A stretch of DNA of 64,000 nt, from positions 8,640,693 through 8,704,692 of the forward strand of contig RPFO01000154.1 in assembly GCA_009746045.1 (NCBI GenBank). The letters are read 5' to 3'. The stretch comes from Mesostigma viride. Taxonomy: Eukaryota > Streptophyta > Mesostigmatophyceae > Mesostigmatales > Mesostigmataceae. The position numbers and the translations under genes are program-made. Shown here piece by piece: positions 53,310-63,933 of this stretch (position 1 is the first letter of the stretch; each line of letters begins with the position of its first letter). The notes beneath the pieces were generated by a model. It did not search any database, was not told the DNA's origin, and worked only from the letters and a program-made list of their open reading frames with translations.

Positions 53310-54926
53310 TGTTACATCCCGAGCCGGACGGTGCGAAAGATCTAATCTAGTATAAGGTGCAGTTTAATAAGCCGGCATAGCCGCGCATCCGCGTATACCG
53401 CGATAGCAAGCAAAGATCGCAGTAAATTGACTAACTGAGCCGCGGTTTGTCCTCAGCTAGGCCTTATAGCATGATTAATTAATCTAGCTATATAACACGG
53501 CATGTCATGAGGCAAATGACATCCGGATTAGTGCCCCTTGGTCTGAGAGAGTCGTCAACTCTCGTTTCATTAATCATCAAACCAAAGAGAGCGAGTCCAT
53601 CGTCCTCAGACCAATTTCACCTAGCTAGCTGCGCTACCAAGCTGGCAAGTTGGTGTGCAAGTTGTACAAGCTAACGCTTATACTTTTTATGCGGAAACCT
53701 TTTTGCTAAGGTTAACGCATATTCTTACATCCTGCGCAGGATGTAAGAATATGCGTTAACCTTAGCAAAAAGGTTTCCGCATAAAAAGTATAAGCGTTAG
53801 CAATTGTACAAATTAAAACCTTTGCGCGTTGGGGCGGAATATTAAGCGGCTCCCTGACTAGGGTTTTTACTTCCGCATCGAATTACTAATTCGATATCGA
53901 ATTACTGTTTCGATATTAATCCCGGGTAGGTTCGATATCTACCTCGCGAGGCGATTAATTAGGTCCGACCGGTGCCCCGGCGGATCCTCCCAAATAATCC
54001 CTGCCCGGCACTGTCCCCACGAGGTTTCGAACCCATCATGACTTCCGCACCGCGCCGGTTCTAAGTTGTACAAGCTAACGCTTATACTTTTTATGCGGAA
54101 ACCTTTTTGCTAAGGTTAACGCATATTCTTACATCCTGCGCAGGATGTAAGAATATGCGTTAACCTTAGCAAAAAGGTTTCCGCATAAAAAGTATAATAA
54201 GCGTTAGCTTGTACAACAAAAAACCTTTGCGCGTTGGGGCGGAATATTAAGCGGCTCCCTAACTAGGGTTTTTACTTCCGCATCGAATTACTAATTCGAT
54301 ATCGAATTACTGTTTCGATATTAATCCCGGGTAGGTTCGATATCTACCTCGCGAGGCGATTAATTAGGTCCGACCGGTGCCCCGGCGGATCCTCCCAAAT
54401 AATCCCTGCTCGGCACTGTCCCCACGAGGTTTCGAACCCATGACTTCCGCGCCGCGCCGGTTCTAAGTTGTACAAGCTAACGCTTATACTTTTTATGCGG
54501 AAACCTTTTTGCTAAGGTTAACGCATATTCTTACATCCTGCGCAGGATGTAAGAATATGCGTTAACCTTAGCAAAAAGGTTTCCGCATAAAAAGTATAAG
54601 CGTTAGCTTGTACAACTGTGCAGGCGCGCCGACATGCGCGCCGATCTTCCAGATACTGCCGTCAAGCCCCAATAGGTTCTGTCTGACGTCTAGGGCCGGC
54701 CCGGCCCCTAGAAGATCTCGTACTTCTGGCTAGGCCCAAAATAACTGGTCCGAAACACACAAAGTCCCGAACTTAGGACAAATTCCCAAATAAGTCCCGA
54801 ATTGAGTCCTATAGTCCGGCGGACTATGAAAGCGAGCTATCGAAAGTCCCAAACGAATAACAAATGACTTTCGACCTTATTTATTGAAGGCATTGTTACG
54901 CCCATACAAAGGTCTGGGCCGTAACA
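53310..54926 (-). repeat. solo-like LTR of the gypsy family, with internal insertion
   Basis: 53310-53659 and 54617-54926 together match the LTR at 4721-5372 in reverse complement, from TGTTACATCCC to GGCCGTAACA, nearly base for base. There is no internal element sequence on either side and no 5-bp target duplication (accag and gtgtc). It is a lone LTR whose flanks were rearranged, or one end of a lost element. It is interrupted at 53660-54616. Confidence 0.85.
53660..54616. mobile_element. 957-bp insertion of three tandem long palindromes
   Basis: It starts AGTTGTACAAGCTAACGC and ends in the exact reverse complement. It is flanked by a 6-bp duplication, TGTGCA (53654-53659 and 54617-54622), within the LTR. 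Three near-perfect palindromes with about 76-bp arms and no loop are centred at 53735/53736, 54140/54141 and 54541/54542 (cctgc|gcagg). Two spacers of about 250 bp separate them and are almost identical to each other, so the period is about 403 bp. Each spacer holds a Pol III B-box-like ggttcgaaacc on the minus strand. It looks like a terminal-inverted-repeat/MITE-type unit that multiplied in tandem. No protein is encoded. Confidence 0.85.
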
Positions 54927-55091
54927 GTGTCTCGTCGTTCACACACACGCCATTTGGCACTGCCTGAGGAGCATTCTGGCTTTGTGTATTCCATAACTTG
55001 CATTAAAAACACCTGTGAAGAACACGCGTTTTACGACAAGCAAAACCAACCTCTTTTCACACTCTACATTTTTTACCCACATTTTCGAAAA

Positions 55092-55124
55092 ATGGCTCCC
55101 AAGAACAACCAGAACAACAAGGGT
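55092..55124 (+). other. possible first exon or gag start cut by copia-3
   Basis: aaaaATGGCTCCCAAG is a good start context. The short frame MAPKNNQNNKG is followed by GTAAGT at 55123, a consensus donor. Copia-3 inserted 30 bases further on. No downstream exon could be identified after 61970. It may equally be chance. Confidence 0.25.
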
Positions 55125-55154
55125 AAGTGTTACGTCCTAAACCTCTACCGCCAC

Positions 55155-55738
55155 TGTTATATTATAGGTTTCAGCTCGCAGTCACATGGAAATAATTAAT
55201 GATTGTGTGCCGGTACTTAGCCATTTTGTGGTTCGAGGCGTTTGGGTTGATTCGGCGCATTGGGACTTAGCCGTTTTGAGGTTCGGCTGAATTTTGGCTT
55301 GTGTGACCTACGACGATTTAAGTTACGCTGTGTGCGTTATGCCTCGTGAGTTACGCCCTAGACTTTGGCTGTGCGGCACTGGTCCGGTACTGAGGTGCGG
55401 ACTAGGATTCTGGGTACTGCCGGCTGGCGTGACAAGTGGCGAGATACTGGTGTGTGTCGATTGGTCGGTACTCGGCTGGTGTGTTGTAACGGAGATGTGT
55501 AACGGAGATGCGTTCCCAGGCTTGCGTCGGTGCCTAGCGCCGCAGGCTAGCCTAGCCGCCTGACAGACGATGATGATCCAAAAGCCAGCATTGTGTTGCG
55601 GCGGTCCAACGGTTGTTGCTGCTATGCTGGCAATGGCTATGGTTGCGCTGGTAAATTAAGCTGGGGGCTTGGCTCTGAGTTTGTAACCTGATTACCGTAA
55701 AATTATCATTTAATAAAATTCGAACTCGATTTTAACAT
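55155..55738 (+). repeat. copia-3 5' LTR
   Basis: TGTTATATTATAGG ... GATTTTAACA, 584 bp. Compared with the 3' LTR it lacks two short insertions (gcat-type) and has a handful of substitutions. Confidence 0.92.
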
Positions 55739-55777
55739 GTACTAGGACGGGGTTAATTAATAAGGAAAAACGTAGCA

Positions 55778-56748
55778 ATGTCGGATCAAGAACAAGAAGA
55801 GACGGATTCGAGAAAGCGTACTGGGTGGAAGGATTTAAGAAATGAGAAGAATTTGATAGAGCTGTGCAAAACACGAGTCGGGACAATTCCTCTTGATGCG
55901 GCAGTGACATTGGTAGAGGATTTCTGTGACAGGTTTGAGGCGTTTGTGGCGGATCATGCAGATAAAACCGAGGATCTGTATGGGCTATTCCGGGATGCCG
56001 GAATGTTTAGAGCCGACAACGCCATTCTAGTAAATTGCCTGCGCTCCTGCCGTGACGAGAAAATCGAGGGCGCTGCAATTGGAGGTAGGTTGCGTGCAGC
56101 ACTTCTTGAATCGAAAGCATCTGCCAAGTCTCGTCATGTTGGCATTTATAATTGGGTGCCGAAGCGTCCCTACACACTCGACCTTCTCGCTTTGAGAAAT
56201 GCGAGAAACGAGAGTGTAAAGGATGGCATTCCGGTGGTGGAACTGGCGGTGGTGGACCGTTATGTTCGCAATGCCAAGGACCTTAATTTCCAGAATGCCA
56301 TGGCAGCTCTCAAGCGTGAGAAAGCCGAGGATGATCTCAATAAGGCGATTGAGGTTATCACGGGCATTGTCGAGGGTGAGGAGAGGGACATGGTGGCCCA
56401 ACTGCGGGCCCAAGGTAAGCTCAATGAGCTGGGTCTGATTTCCCCTGCATTACCGCCTGTCGCTGTGAATTCCATTCCTTCTTCTGGTGGTGCCCAAGGT
56501 GGTGCTGCTAAAGCGCCGGATGGGGGCAAGGTGGCCGCCATTGCGGGCGGTGGTGGCTCTAGCGGCGCGGGGCCCAGCGGGCCTCGGGGCAATGGGGGCC
56601 CGATGCGTAGGGGCAATAAGGGCAGCTTCAGCCGAGCGCAGCGCATGCCTGGGAAGCGATGGCAGCAAGGTAGACAGCAGCCATACCCGCAGCAGCAGCA
56701 GCATGCACAACAGCCAGCTGCGTCGCCGTATCAGCAGCAACAGCGCTC

Positions 56749-56802
<54 letters not shown>

Positions 56803-57013
56803 TGCACAGCCGGCGGTGCATGGGGCATGCTTTGTGTGTGGGAAGTCGGGACACATGGCAGCCAATTGCTATCACAGGCACAAGGACACTCTCCAGGCAC
56901 GCAGCAACGCCAACTCGCAAGCACCAGCGGTGTGTCACAGGTGTGGGCAGCCAGGGCACTTTGCGAGGGACACTCACCTGTGCCCAGCGGCCCAGGGCGG
57001 TGGCCGTAGGTGA
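55778..57013 (+). CDS. copia-3 Gag
   Basis: ATG 55778 (MSDQEQEETDSRKRTGWKDL), 411 codons. The N-terminal half is helical and charged (GTIPLDAAVTLVEDFCDRFE). The middle is Gly/Pro-rich and basic (RRGNKGSFSRAQRMPGKRWQ). A CAG-encoded polyglutamine run lies at about 56752-56802. Two zinc knuckles close the protein: CFVCGKSGHMAANC (CX2CX4HX4C) and CHRCGQPGHFARDTHLC (last spacing X5). These bind and package the element RNA. It ends at UGA 57011-57013 followed by CUAGG; the same frame continues into pol, so part of the product is expected to be a Gag-Pol readthrough fusion. Confidence 0.92.
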
Positions 57014-57017
57014 CTAG
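57011..57017 (+). promoter_or_regulatory. candidate stop-codon readthrough signal UGA CUA G
   Basis: The gag stop is TGA immediately followed by CTAG, and the pol frame continues open without shift (next ATG 57029). UGA-CUA is the established strong leaky-stop context in eukaryotes. It would provide the Gag-Pol ratio here. Confidence 0.7.
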
Positions 57018-60000
57018 GTGAGGTTGGCATGCGGGCTGGTGCAGGGGAGGCCAGCTCGACCCCCCAGGTGTACTCACCCTACCTGGGTGCTCAGGTGGCG
57101 GTGCTAGCAGGCACTAGGGAGAAGGGGGGCCACCTGGAGCATGGGACAGCTGCAGAAGGGGGAAGGGCAGTGTCTCAGGGGATGGGGAATGAGTGGGTTG
57201 GAGGCGCTGCAGGGGGGCACACCGCAGCGGGCGGGCCGCCGGTAGGTGGTACCTCACCAGACCCTAGTTCAGCACATGTGAATGGTGCGGCGTGCGGTGA
57301 GGCAGCCGGGTCGCTCAGTGTACTTAACATGGCCACACGGTTACACAAAGCACTAGGGCATGGGCATGCGGGTGAGGAGTGGGCAGCCATGCTAGGGTTC
57401 ACAGACTTAGTGGATATGTGCAAGCAGGTGTGGTTAAGGTGTCGCAAATGTCAGGAGCGGGCACCTAAACCGCACAAGTTCCATGCACGTAGGCCAGAGT
57501 TTGAGCGAGGTGTGGTGCAGTGTGATGTATTCATGTATGACGACAGAGACTACGTGCTTGCAGTGGGCAGGTTCTCCAGGTACAAGGTCATGGTGCCACT
57601 TGAGCGCAAGCTGAAGGAGCACTTGTGTGATGCATTGCGTCTCCTCAGGTCCAAGTTTGGTGTGGCATCTGTGTTGGAGTGCGATCAGCAGTTTGAGTGC
57701 TGTGTGGGTGAGCCGGGTGTGGGGAAGATAGAACTTGCTGGGGTAGCTGACCACGAGCACCAGGGTCTTGTCGAGCGCCACATACAGACATCGAAGCAGG
57801 TGATGGCATGCATGGAGAAGATGAGAACAGGCTCGTATCGTGAGAGGCTGGTGATCTGCAATGAGATAGAGCAATGTCTCAACAACCGTGTAATGGTCAA
57901 GGTGTTGGGTGGGCAGGTGGCAGTCACGCCTAAGGGAGTGGAGATGGGCTTGTTGTCACCTGAGGCTGTGGAAGAGTACAGGGATTATTTGAGCGATCGT
58001 TACGTGCGCATGGTAAAGATGGACCTGCGACGTGGACAGGTTTATGTGCCGTGCGTGAACGCCAGGGTCTGGGCCTACGCGGAGGGCAGTCATGGAAAAC
58101 GGGGCCTATGGAGAGGTCCCGGTGTGGTCAAGGAGATCGATCCTGATCACATGCTTGCTTCGGTAGCGCTAGAGGACAGTTGCTACGACAAGCTGCTAGC
58201 GTGGAAACACCTGCGCCCCTACTATGACGGGCTGGGGCCGCCAGACCCACCCGCTGAGGAAGGTGTTAGGGACCCCAGTGTGCAGGCTGGGGGTGAGGCG
58301 GGGGATCCCGGGGCTGCAGGGGGGGTGAGGGAGGGGGGTGGGCCTGATCAACCTACTCGCTCCCTTTCGCCGGAAGCTGGGTTGCCACCTTCCAAGGGCG
58401 GTCCCGCTAGCGTGGGGTCGGGCGGTTCGGGGGTTGCCCCAGCCGTTGACGACCAGGAGAAGCAGCGCGCCGCGGTACTAGCCCGCCTAGTGGAGCGCCT
58501 GCAGGAAGCTCGACGCGCTGCCACGGTGGGCGAGCAGCGGCAGTTGGGGGGCAACATCTCGCGGGCCGGCAAGGAGCGGGTGGCCGAAGGTGGGATGGTA
58601 CCACGGTCCGGTGAGGCGGGTGAGCCAGCCGAAGGTGGGGTTGCACGGGCCGGCGATGCTGGGGCATTGACCGCAGGTGCGGGGCAGCAGGCTGGTGGCG
58701 TTGGCGGGTTGGCCGACGCGGGGCCTATATTGCCGAGTGAGGGCGATAGCCCCATGGACGACAGCGAGGCTGTCGAGGAGAGAGGTGAGCCAGGTGAGCT
58801 GGTGGCTGCGGTCTCTAAGCTTGCCAACTGGTATTCGGACGGGCTGGGTAGTTGTCGATTGGAAGTGGACACTGACGCGGTGGTGTGCTTGCTGGGTGAG
58901 GGAGTAGCCAGGCATCTGCCGTGCACTGCGTCCAGGTGGAGGTATGTGGAGGACTTCTCCGGGTTAGTGAGGATGCCGGTGCGGGGTGAGGTAATGCTGA
59001 CGATCTTGGGGAGGAGACGCCGTTTTGCGTGCTCGAGGGGTATGATGGACCCGCCATTTTGGGACTTCCTTTCCTGGACCATCCTGATGTGCGGATTCAG
59101 AGCTCATTGCTAACCCGAGTAGGTCACGGGTCGATAGAGCTACAGTCTTACAAGTCAGTCGAGCCTCTCAGTCGCATTTGCAGCACAGTGGCTAGGCTAG
59201 CAGCACTGTCGGGTACGGAGGGTGTAGCGTGGGGCGCTGATCTCCCGCCAGCTGCTGACCTGGTTATGCCTGCATTACTGCATCCCAACAGCCTAGGAAT
59301 CACTGAGAGGGACATAGCCGCACATTCCCCGATCACATTCCCTGAGCTTGTACTGCAGATGTCAACGCCTAGTGGGTTCTCGAGCTGGTGGTGTGCATTC
59401 CGTAAGGCACTTGAGGAGTGGCAGGGCTACGGGGTGTATGAACCGCTTGACACGGTGCCGAAGGGGGCTAGGGTGCTTCCGCTGAAGATGGTGCTGTCCC
59501 ACAAGGTGAAGGCAGGTGTGGAGATCTGCTACGTGAGGCCGGTATCACAAGAGTTTGCAGGTACTAGCCCGCTGGCCAAGGAGGAGCTCTACACCCCAGG
59601 GATGGCATGGGACACGTTCAGGATGGTTAGCATGATTTTTCTTAGCTTTCTGGACGAAGGCAAGGACTACGCGTGTGCGTCCATTGATGTCAAGCGCGCA
59701 TTCCCTAACTCTAGCGAGGAAGTGGCGCAAGAGGTGTGGGAGGGTACTCCGCCTCTAGTGGTGCAGACGCCGCCGTTCTGGAAGGAGGTGGTCACGTCTG
59801 AGTTCATGGGTCTGTGCAAGGCTATAGAGGGTCTGCAGAGCGCGTCGATTGTTTGGAGGATAACCCTCATGCGTGCGTTGGGTGAGATCGCAGAGTTTGA
59901 GGTATCTCCCTACGACCCATCGTTGTTCGTGGCGCGGATGCCGTCTGGTCCTATGTTTGTACAACTGCATGGGGATGACTTGCGTGTCATTGCTTCGCGG

Positions 60001-60906
60001 TCAGCCTTGCATGCATTCTATGCTGACATTGGGCGGCGGTTCCCAGTGGGTGAGTTGCAGCAATTGGGGCCGCAGACGCCACGGGTGTTTTGCGGGGTGG
60101 TGCAAACCCTGCGGGTGGTGTCGGGTAAGCACCGGATGCACTTGGGTATTCCTGACAAGTACAGGGAGGAGCTCATGCGCGATGTGGAGGAGTTGTGCGC
60201 CAAGGGTTTGTGGAGCAGATTGCGTGGCAAGCTCGGCTGGATGGCAGCGGTGTGTGGGCCTGACCTGCTGGTGTTAAGCAGGACTGTGGATGAGGTGTTG
60301 GCTCTCGTTTCTCCGTCTGTGATCAAGCAGTATGTTGCTGAGAGCCAGGGTGTAGTACTTTCTGGTTTGTCTCTTTCTCAGCCGATTGTGTTGCATTGCT
60401 TTGCTGACACGTCTGGCGAGGGCAGGGAGCTCACCAAGACGAGAGCTCGCATGGGCGGCTTGTTTGTGCTCTCCAACCCCAAGGGCAATGGTTCGCTCTG
60501 TGGGTGGTACTCTAGGTTGTGCCGCAGGGTGGCAGTTGGATCGGATACCAATGAGTGTCGCGGGGTGTGTGAGTGCATCAAGGCGTCCCTGTATCTAGAG
60601 CAATTTCTGCGCTGGATGGGCAAGTGGCTGGATGCTCGTTTGGTACTGACCACGACTGTGCATACCGACAGTCAGCCGCTTGTGAGTTTCATTCTCAACA
60701 GCCTGTCCAGGACGCGCGACCTGGATTTCCTACTACTCAAGGAACTGTCATACGCAGTGAGCGTGCTTCATCTACCTGGGAAGCTCAACCCGGCTGATGC
60801 GCTGACCAAGCTGTTTGCTGGGGCGCGCGACCAGTATCGCCTCCTGCGGATGGTCATGGGGGGCTCTCTCGGGGATCTGCAAGGACTGCTGGATGGTTTG
60901 ATGTAG
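57014..60906 (+). CDS. copia-3 Pol: integrase, protease-like, reverse transcriptase, RNase H (one frame break)
   Basis: The frame 57014-59010 carries zinc-binding LHKALGHGH...CRKC (about 57340-57460) and integrase Asp in VQCDVFMYDD and ECDQQFECC, Glu in GLVERHIQT. The C-terminal motif is HGKRGLWRGPGVV. A long Gly/Ala-rich linker follows, then protease-like LEVDTDAVVCLLG (DTDA at 58868-58879). After a -1 shift at GGGG (59008-59011) the frame to 60906 reads TPFCVLEGYDGPAILGLPFL. RT has SIDVKRAFPNSSEE and VQLHGDDLRVIA (HGDD at 59968-59979). RNase H has CFADTSGEGRELTKT, VGSDTNECRGVCEC, HTDSQPLVSFIL, SRTRDLDFLLLKELS, ADALTKLFAG. No protease precedes integrase. A first ATG is at 57029. The frame break makes this copy inactive unless it is programmed or an assembly error. 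Confidence 0.9.
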
Positions 60907-61379
60907 ATCTGGGCAATGGACCATGTGGCATGAGAATTTCAGGCTGGCAGGCGTTGGGACGCATTACATGTGGGCTGGGAATGACCCCTGGATCGAGCCC
61001 ATCTCAGGATGACCCAGTACGGTTGGATAACTCTATCTTGGTGGGGATGTACCGATGGGATGGTCCTGGGTTGAGGACCTGATCGGAGGCGGGGACTGTG
61101 GTTGGTGATGTGTGAAAGTCCGTGGGTTCAGGGTGTGGTTGGTGTTGGAGCCGAGGGTGGTCTTTTGATCAGTCTTGTATTCTCGCTTGCTTACTTGACT
61201 TACTGACAGATGCTGGTTGTACTACCAGGGCGTGAATGGGCGCCAAGTGAGGGGTGCGGACTCCCCTAGTACATAGCGTCCTGTGTTAGTGCTTCCTGGT
61301 GAGGTGTCTGTCGGTTACTCTCGAGCTGAGTGAGATAATGATTGGTGGGATGTGTGACTGCTCGGGAAAAAGCGGCTGG

Positions 61380-61969
61380 TGTTATATTATAGGTTTCAGC
61401 TCGCAGTCACATGGAAATAATTAATGATTGTGTGCCGGTACTTAGCCATTTTGTGGTTCGAGGCGTTCGGGTTAATTCGGCGCATTGGGACTTAGCCGTT
61501 TTGAGGTTCGGCTGAATTTTGGCTTGTGTGACCTACGACGATTTAAGTTACGCTGTGTGCGTTATGCCTCGTGAGTTACGCCCTAGACTTTGGCTGTGCA
61601 GCACTGCATGGTCCGGTACTGAGGTGCGGACTAGGATTCTGGGTACTGCCGGCTGGCGTGACAAGTGGCGAGATACTGGTGTGTGTCGATTGGTCGGTAC
61701 TCGGCTGGTGTGTTGTAACGGAGATGTGTAACGGAGATGCGTTCCCAGGCTTGCGTCGGTGCCTAGCGCCGCAGGCTAGCCTAGCCGCCTGACAGACGAT
61801 GATGATCCAAAAGCCAGCATTGTGTTGCATGCGGCGGTCCAACGGTTGTTGCTGCTATGCTGGCAATGGCTATGGTTGCGCTGGTAAATTAAGCTGGGGG
61901 CTTGGCTCTGAGTTTGTAACCTGATTACCGTAAATTATCATTTTATAAAATTCGAACTCAATTTTAACA
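61380..61969 (+). repeat. copia-3 3' LTR
   Basis: 590 bp, TGTTATATTATAGG ... AATTTTAACA, preceded by a purine tract and followed by the GCCAC duplication. Confidence 0.92.
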
Positions 61970-62505
61970 GCCACCTCTACCTCTACCCGGCCTAATGCTA
62001 CCTAAACTAGTAAGGCCGCCTCTAGTTAAACCCCTAGCGAAAGACGAACGAGACGATCCAGATCTCAATGCATTTACGTATGTGCTACTATAATACGCCA
62101 TAAGCCATTTACACAAACCCGTTTACTCCAGGAATAGAGGAAGGAAACACAACTACACTGCCATGACCCAAGCCTATATGTGTTAATTCATTTAACACAC
62201 GCCGAGTGCCAACACGAGGGGTAGAACGTGCATAAATGATCACCAACGGTCCAGCATGCTCGGGCCGACCTGGCCCTCGCCTACAAATGTACAGATGCAC
62301 GCTGGTCCACTACATTCTACCCGAAGGATAAGGACCACTAATAAAGTACGCGGCGCGACGCCCAAAAGCATCCAATGCACCACAGTACTGTTATGAGGAC
62401 AACAGTGTCCCGGTACAAACTACACGTAAACCTAGGAACGACCGAGGCAAAAGACCTAATTTACGTCCGTAACTACAACGAATTGTTACGCGACGTAACA
62501 GTAAG
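61970..62505. other. no recognisable gene
   Basis: This continues the sequence into which copia-3 inserted (cctctacctctacccgg). Only short frames are seen. Confidence 0.3.
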
Positions 62506-62511
62506 GCCCTC

Positions 62512-62733
62512 ATGGGCCAAGCATCTTCAGAAGAGGAGGTGCAGGATCAGTCATCCTCGTCCCCCATGTCTTCGGACTCGGGGACATCCGACTCGATTCT
62601 GGCGAGTCTGCGCCAGGAGATATTGGATCGGGCGGGCCAGGAGGAGATGGCGGCCGAGGATGCGGCGGATGACCCGTCTTACCGGGACGTTGCATGCGTG
62701 AAGTCGTGCGCATCCCTTTCATGCGTCGGGTGA
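62512..62733 (+). CDS. short acidic Ser-rich frame, unknown
   Basis: ATG 62512 (MGQASSEEEVQDQSSSSPMS) gives 73 codons, with a helical acidic part (ILASLRQEILDRAGQEEMAA). The composition is protein-like, resembling acidic N-termini of transposase or gag proteins, but there is no motif. It ends shortly before a minisatellite, so any original continuation is lost. Confidence 0.3.
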   Translation: MGQASSEEEVQDQSSSSPMSSDSGTSDSILASLRQEILDRAGQEEMAAEDAADDPSYRDVACVKSCASLSCVG

Positions 62734-62875
62734 GGGGCTCGACCCCGGTAGTGGCACGGATCCCGAGGGGTCCGCCATATGCGCCGTGTGGTGAGGGGCC
62801 GAGCAATGCCACCTCGTCGGGTGAGAAGTCTGGCGAGGAGTCGGGCGAGGAGTCAGAGTCCAGCCGTTCACGCAT

Positions 62876-63217
62876 ATCCATGCATGCAAACACCATCCAT
62901 CCACGCAAGCATTCACGTAATCCACGCAAGCATTCACTACTATCCATGCATGCAAACACCATCCACCCCAAGCACTCGCACATTCATGCATGCAAACACC
63001 ATCCATCCATGCAAGCATTCACTACTATCCATGCATGCAAACACCACCCATCCGTCCAAGCATTCACGTATCCATGCATGCAAACACCATCCACCCATGC
63101 AGGCATTCACGTATCCATGCATGCAAACACCACCCATCCGTGCAAGCATTCACGCATCCATGCACGCAAACACCATCTACCCATGCAAGCATTCACGTAT
63201 CCATGCATGCAAACACC
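62876..63217. repeat. about 43-bp minisatellite (ccatgcatgcaaacaccatcc)
   Basis: About eight units of atccatgcatgcaaacac, then catccacccatgcaagcatt and cacgt, with point changes and one shortened unit near 62920. Frames across it are artefacts. Confidence 0.9.
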
Positions 63218-63224
63218 ATCCATG

Positions 63225-63307
63225 CCGCAGACAGCCTTCCACATGCAGGCCAAGGCATAGCGGCCCTATCTTTCCCGCATGCGTTAATTAAACTATATTC
63301 AGAGAAA
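63225..63307. repeat. dispersed repeat block shared with 40705-40788
   Basis: cagacagccttccacatgca ... aactatattcagagaaaa, nearly identical at both loci. Confidence 0.75.
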
Positions 63308-63649
63308 ATGGCGACTCAGCCCGTGCTAGGCTATGTTAACCCCCGCAGGGGCCCGCTGGTTCAATGCGACACAAGTCGGTGACCACCCCAAAAGCAAGCC
63401 CCCCAAAAGAGCCAGCATTTTGCAATTCCGGAATTGTCCAAAAAGGAAAGAGGTTTTACGACACCATAATTAATAGACTGAGCCGCGCAGCAGGTGCTGA
63501 GACGAAAAGGAACGACAAAGGTCTGGCGTAGCCTCGCCTCCCTAAGACGCCCTCCCCAACTCGAGTCTCGCAATAGGGAATAACTTCTAGCTTCGGAGCG
63601 CAACCCTCGCACGGCTCCTATTGTCCCCAACTACCCCTCCTTGCCGCCA

Positions 63650-63894
63650 TTGTGAAAGAAACAGTTGCGGATCAATTGCGGATCACTGCCTGCCTAGCTT
63701 GCGGCATGGTCCGCCGATCGACACACAAGATGACATCATCCTAACACCGGCATGCGTCACACGCCGGCCTGAACAGTGCTGAAAACGCCACTCAAACAAC
63801 GTTGCCACGCACCCCCAGGCTAGTGCATTAACCGTACAGGTAGTTGTACAAGGTTCCCAAGACTGACAAACATAAAACTCGCCCATCAACCCCA
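63650..63894. repeat. dispersed repeat shared with 40160-40425
   Basis: About 245 bp ending cataaaactcgcccatcaac. It lies directly upstream of the LINE endonuclease start, so it may be part of that LINE's 5' region; the 40-kb copy would then be a fragment. Confidence 0.7.
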
Positions 63895-63933
63895 TCACCA
63901 CCCTGCTCCATCTCCGCCCCCACCCCCGCCTGC

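Larger units (their letters stand above)
55155..61969 (+). mobile_element. copia-3: complete copia-like element
   Basis: The 5' LTR (584 bp) and 3' LTR (590 bp) begin TGTTA and end TAACA. The target duplication GCCAC is at 55150-55154 and 61970-61974. Gag (55778-57013) and pol (57014-60906) are in one frame separated by a single UGA CUA G stop. Pol has one frame break at a GGGG run (59008-59011). The LTRs differ by several substitutions and a few small indels, so it is older than copia-1. Domain order is gag, integrase, protease-like, RT, RNase H. A purine-rich gggaaaaagcgg precedes the 3' LTR. Confidence 0.94.

Noticed and set aside
53310-54926. Classical solo LTR with target duplication
   Set aside because: LTR ends are exact, but the flanking 5-mers (accag, gtgtc) do not match, so recombination with loss of flanks is possible.
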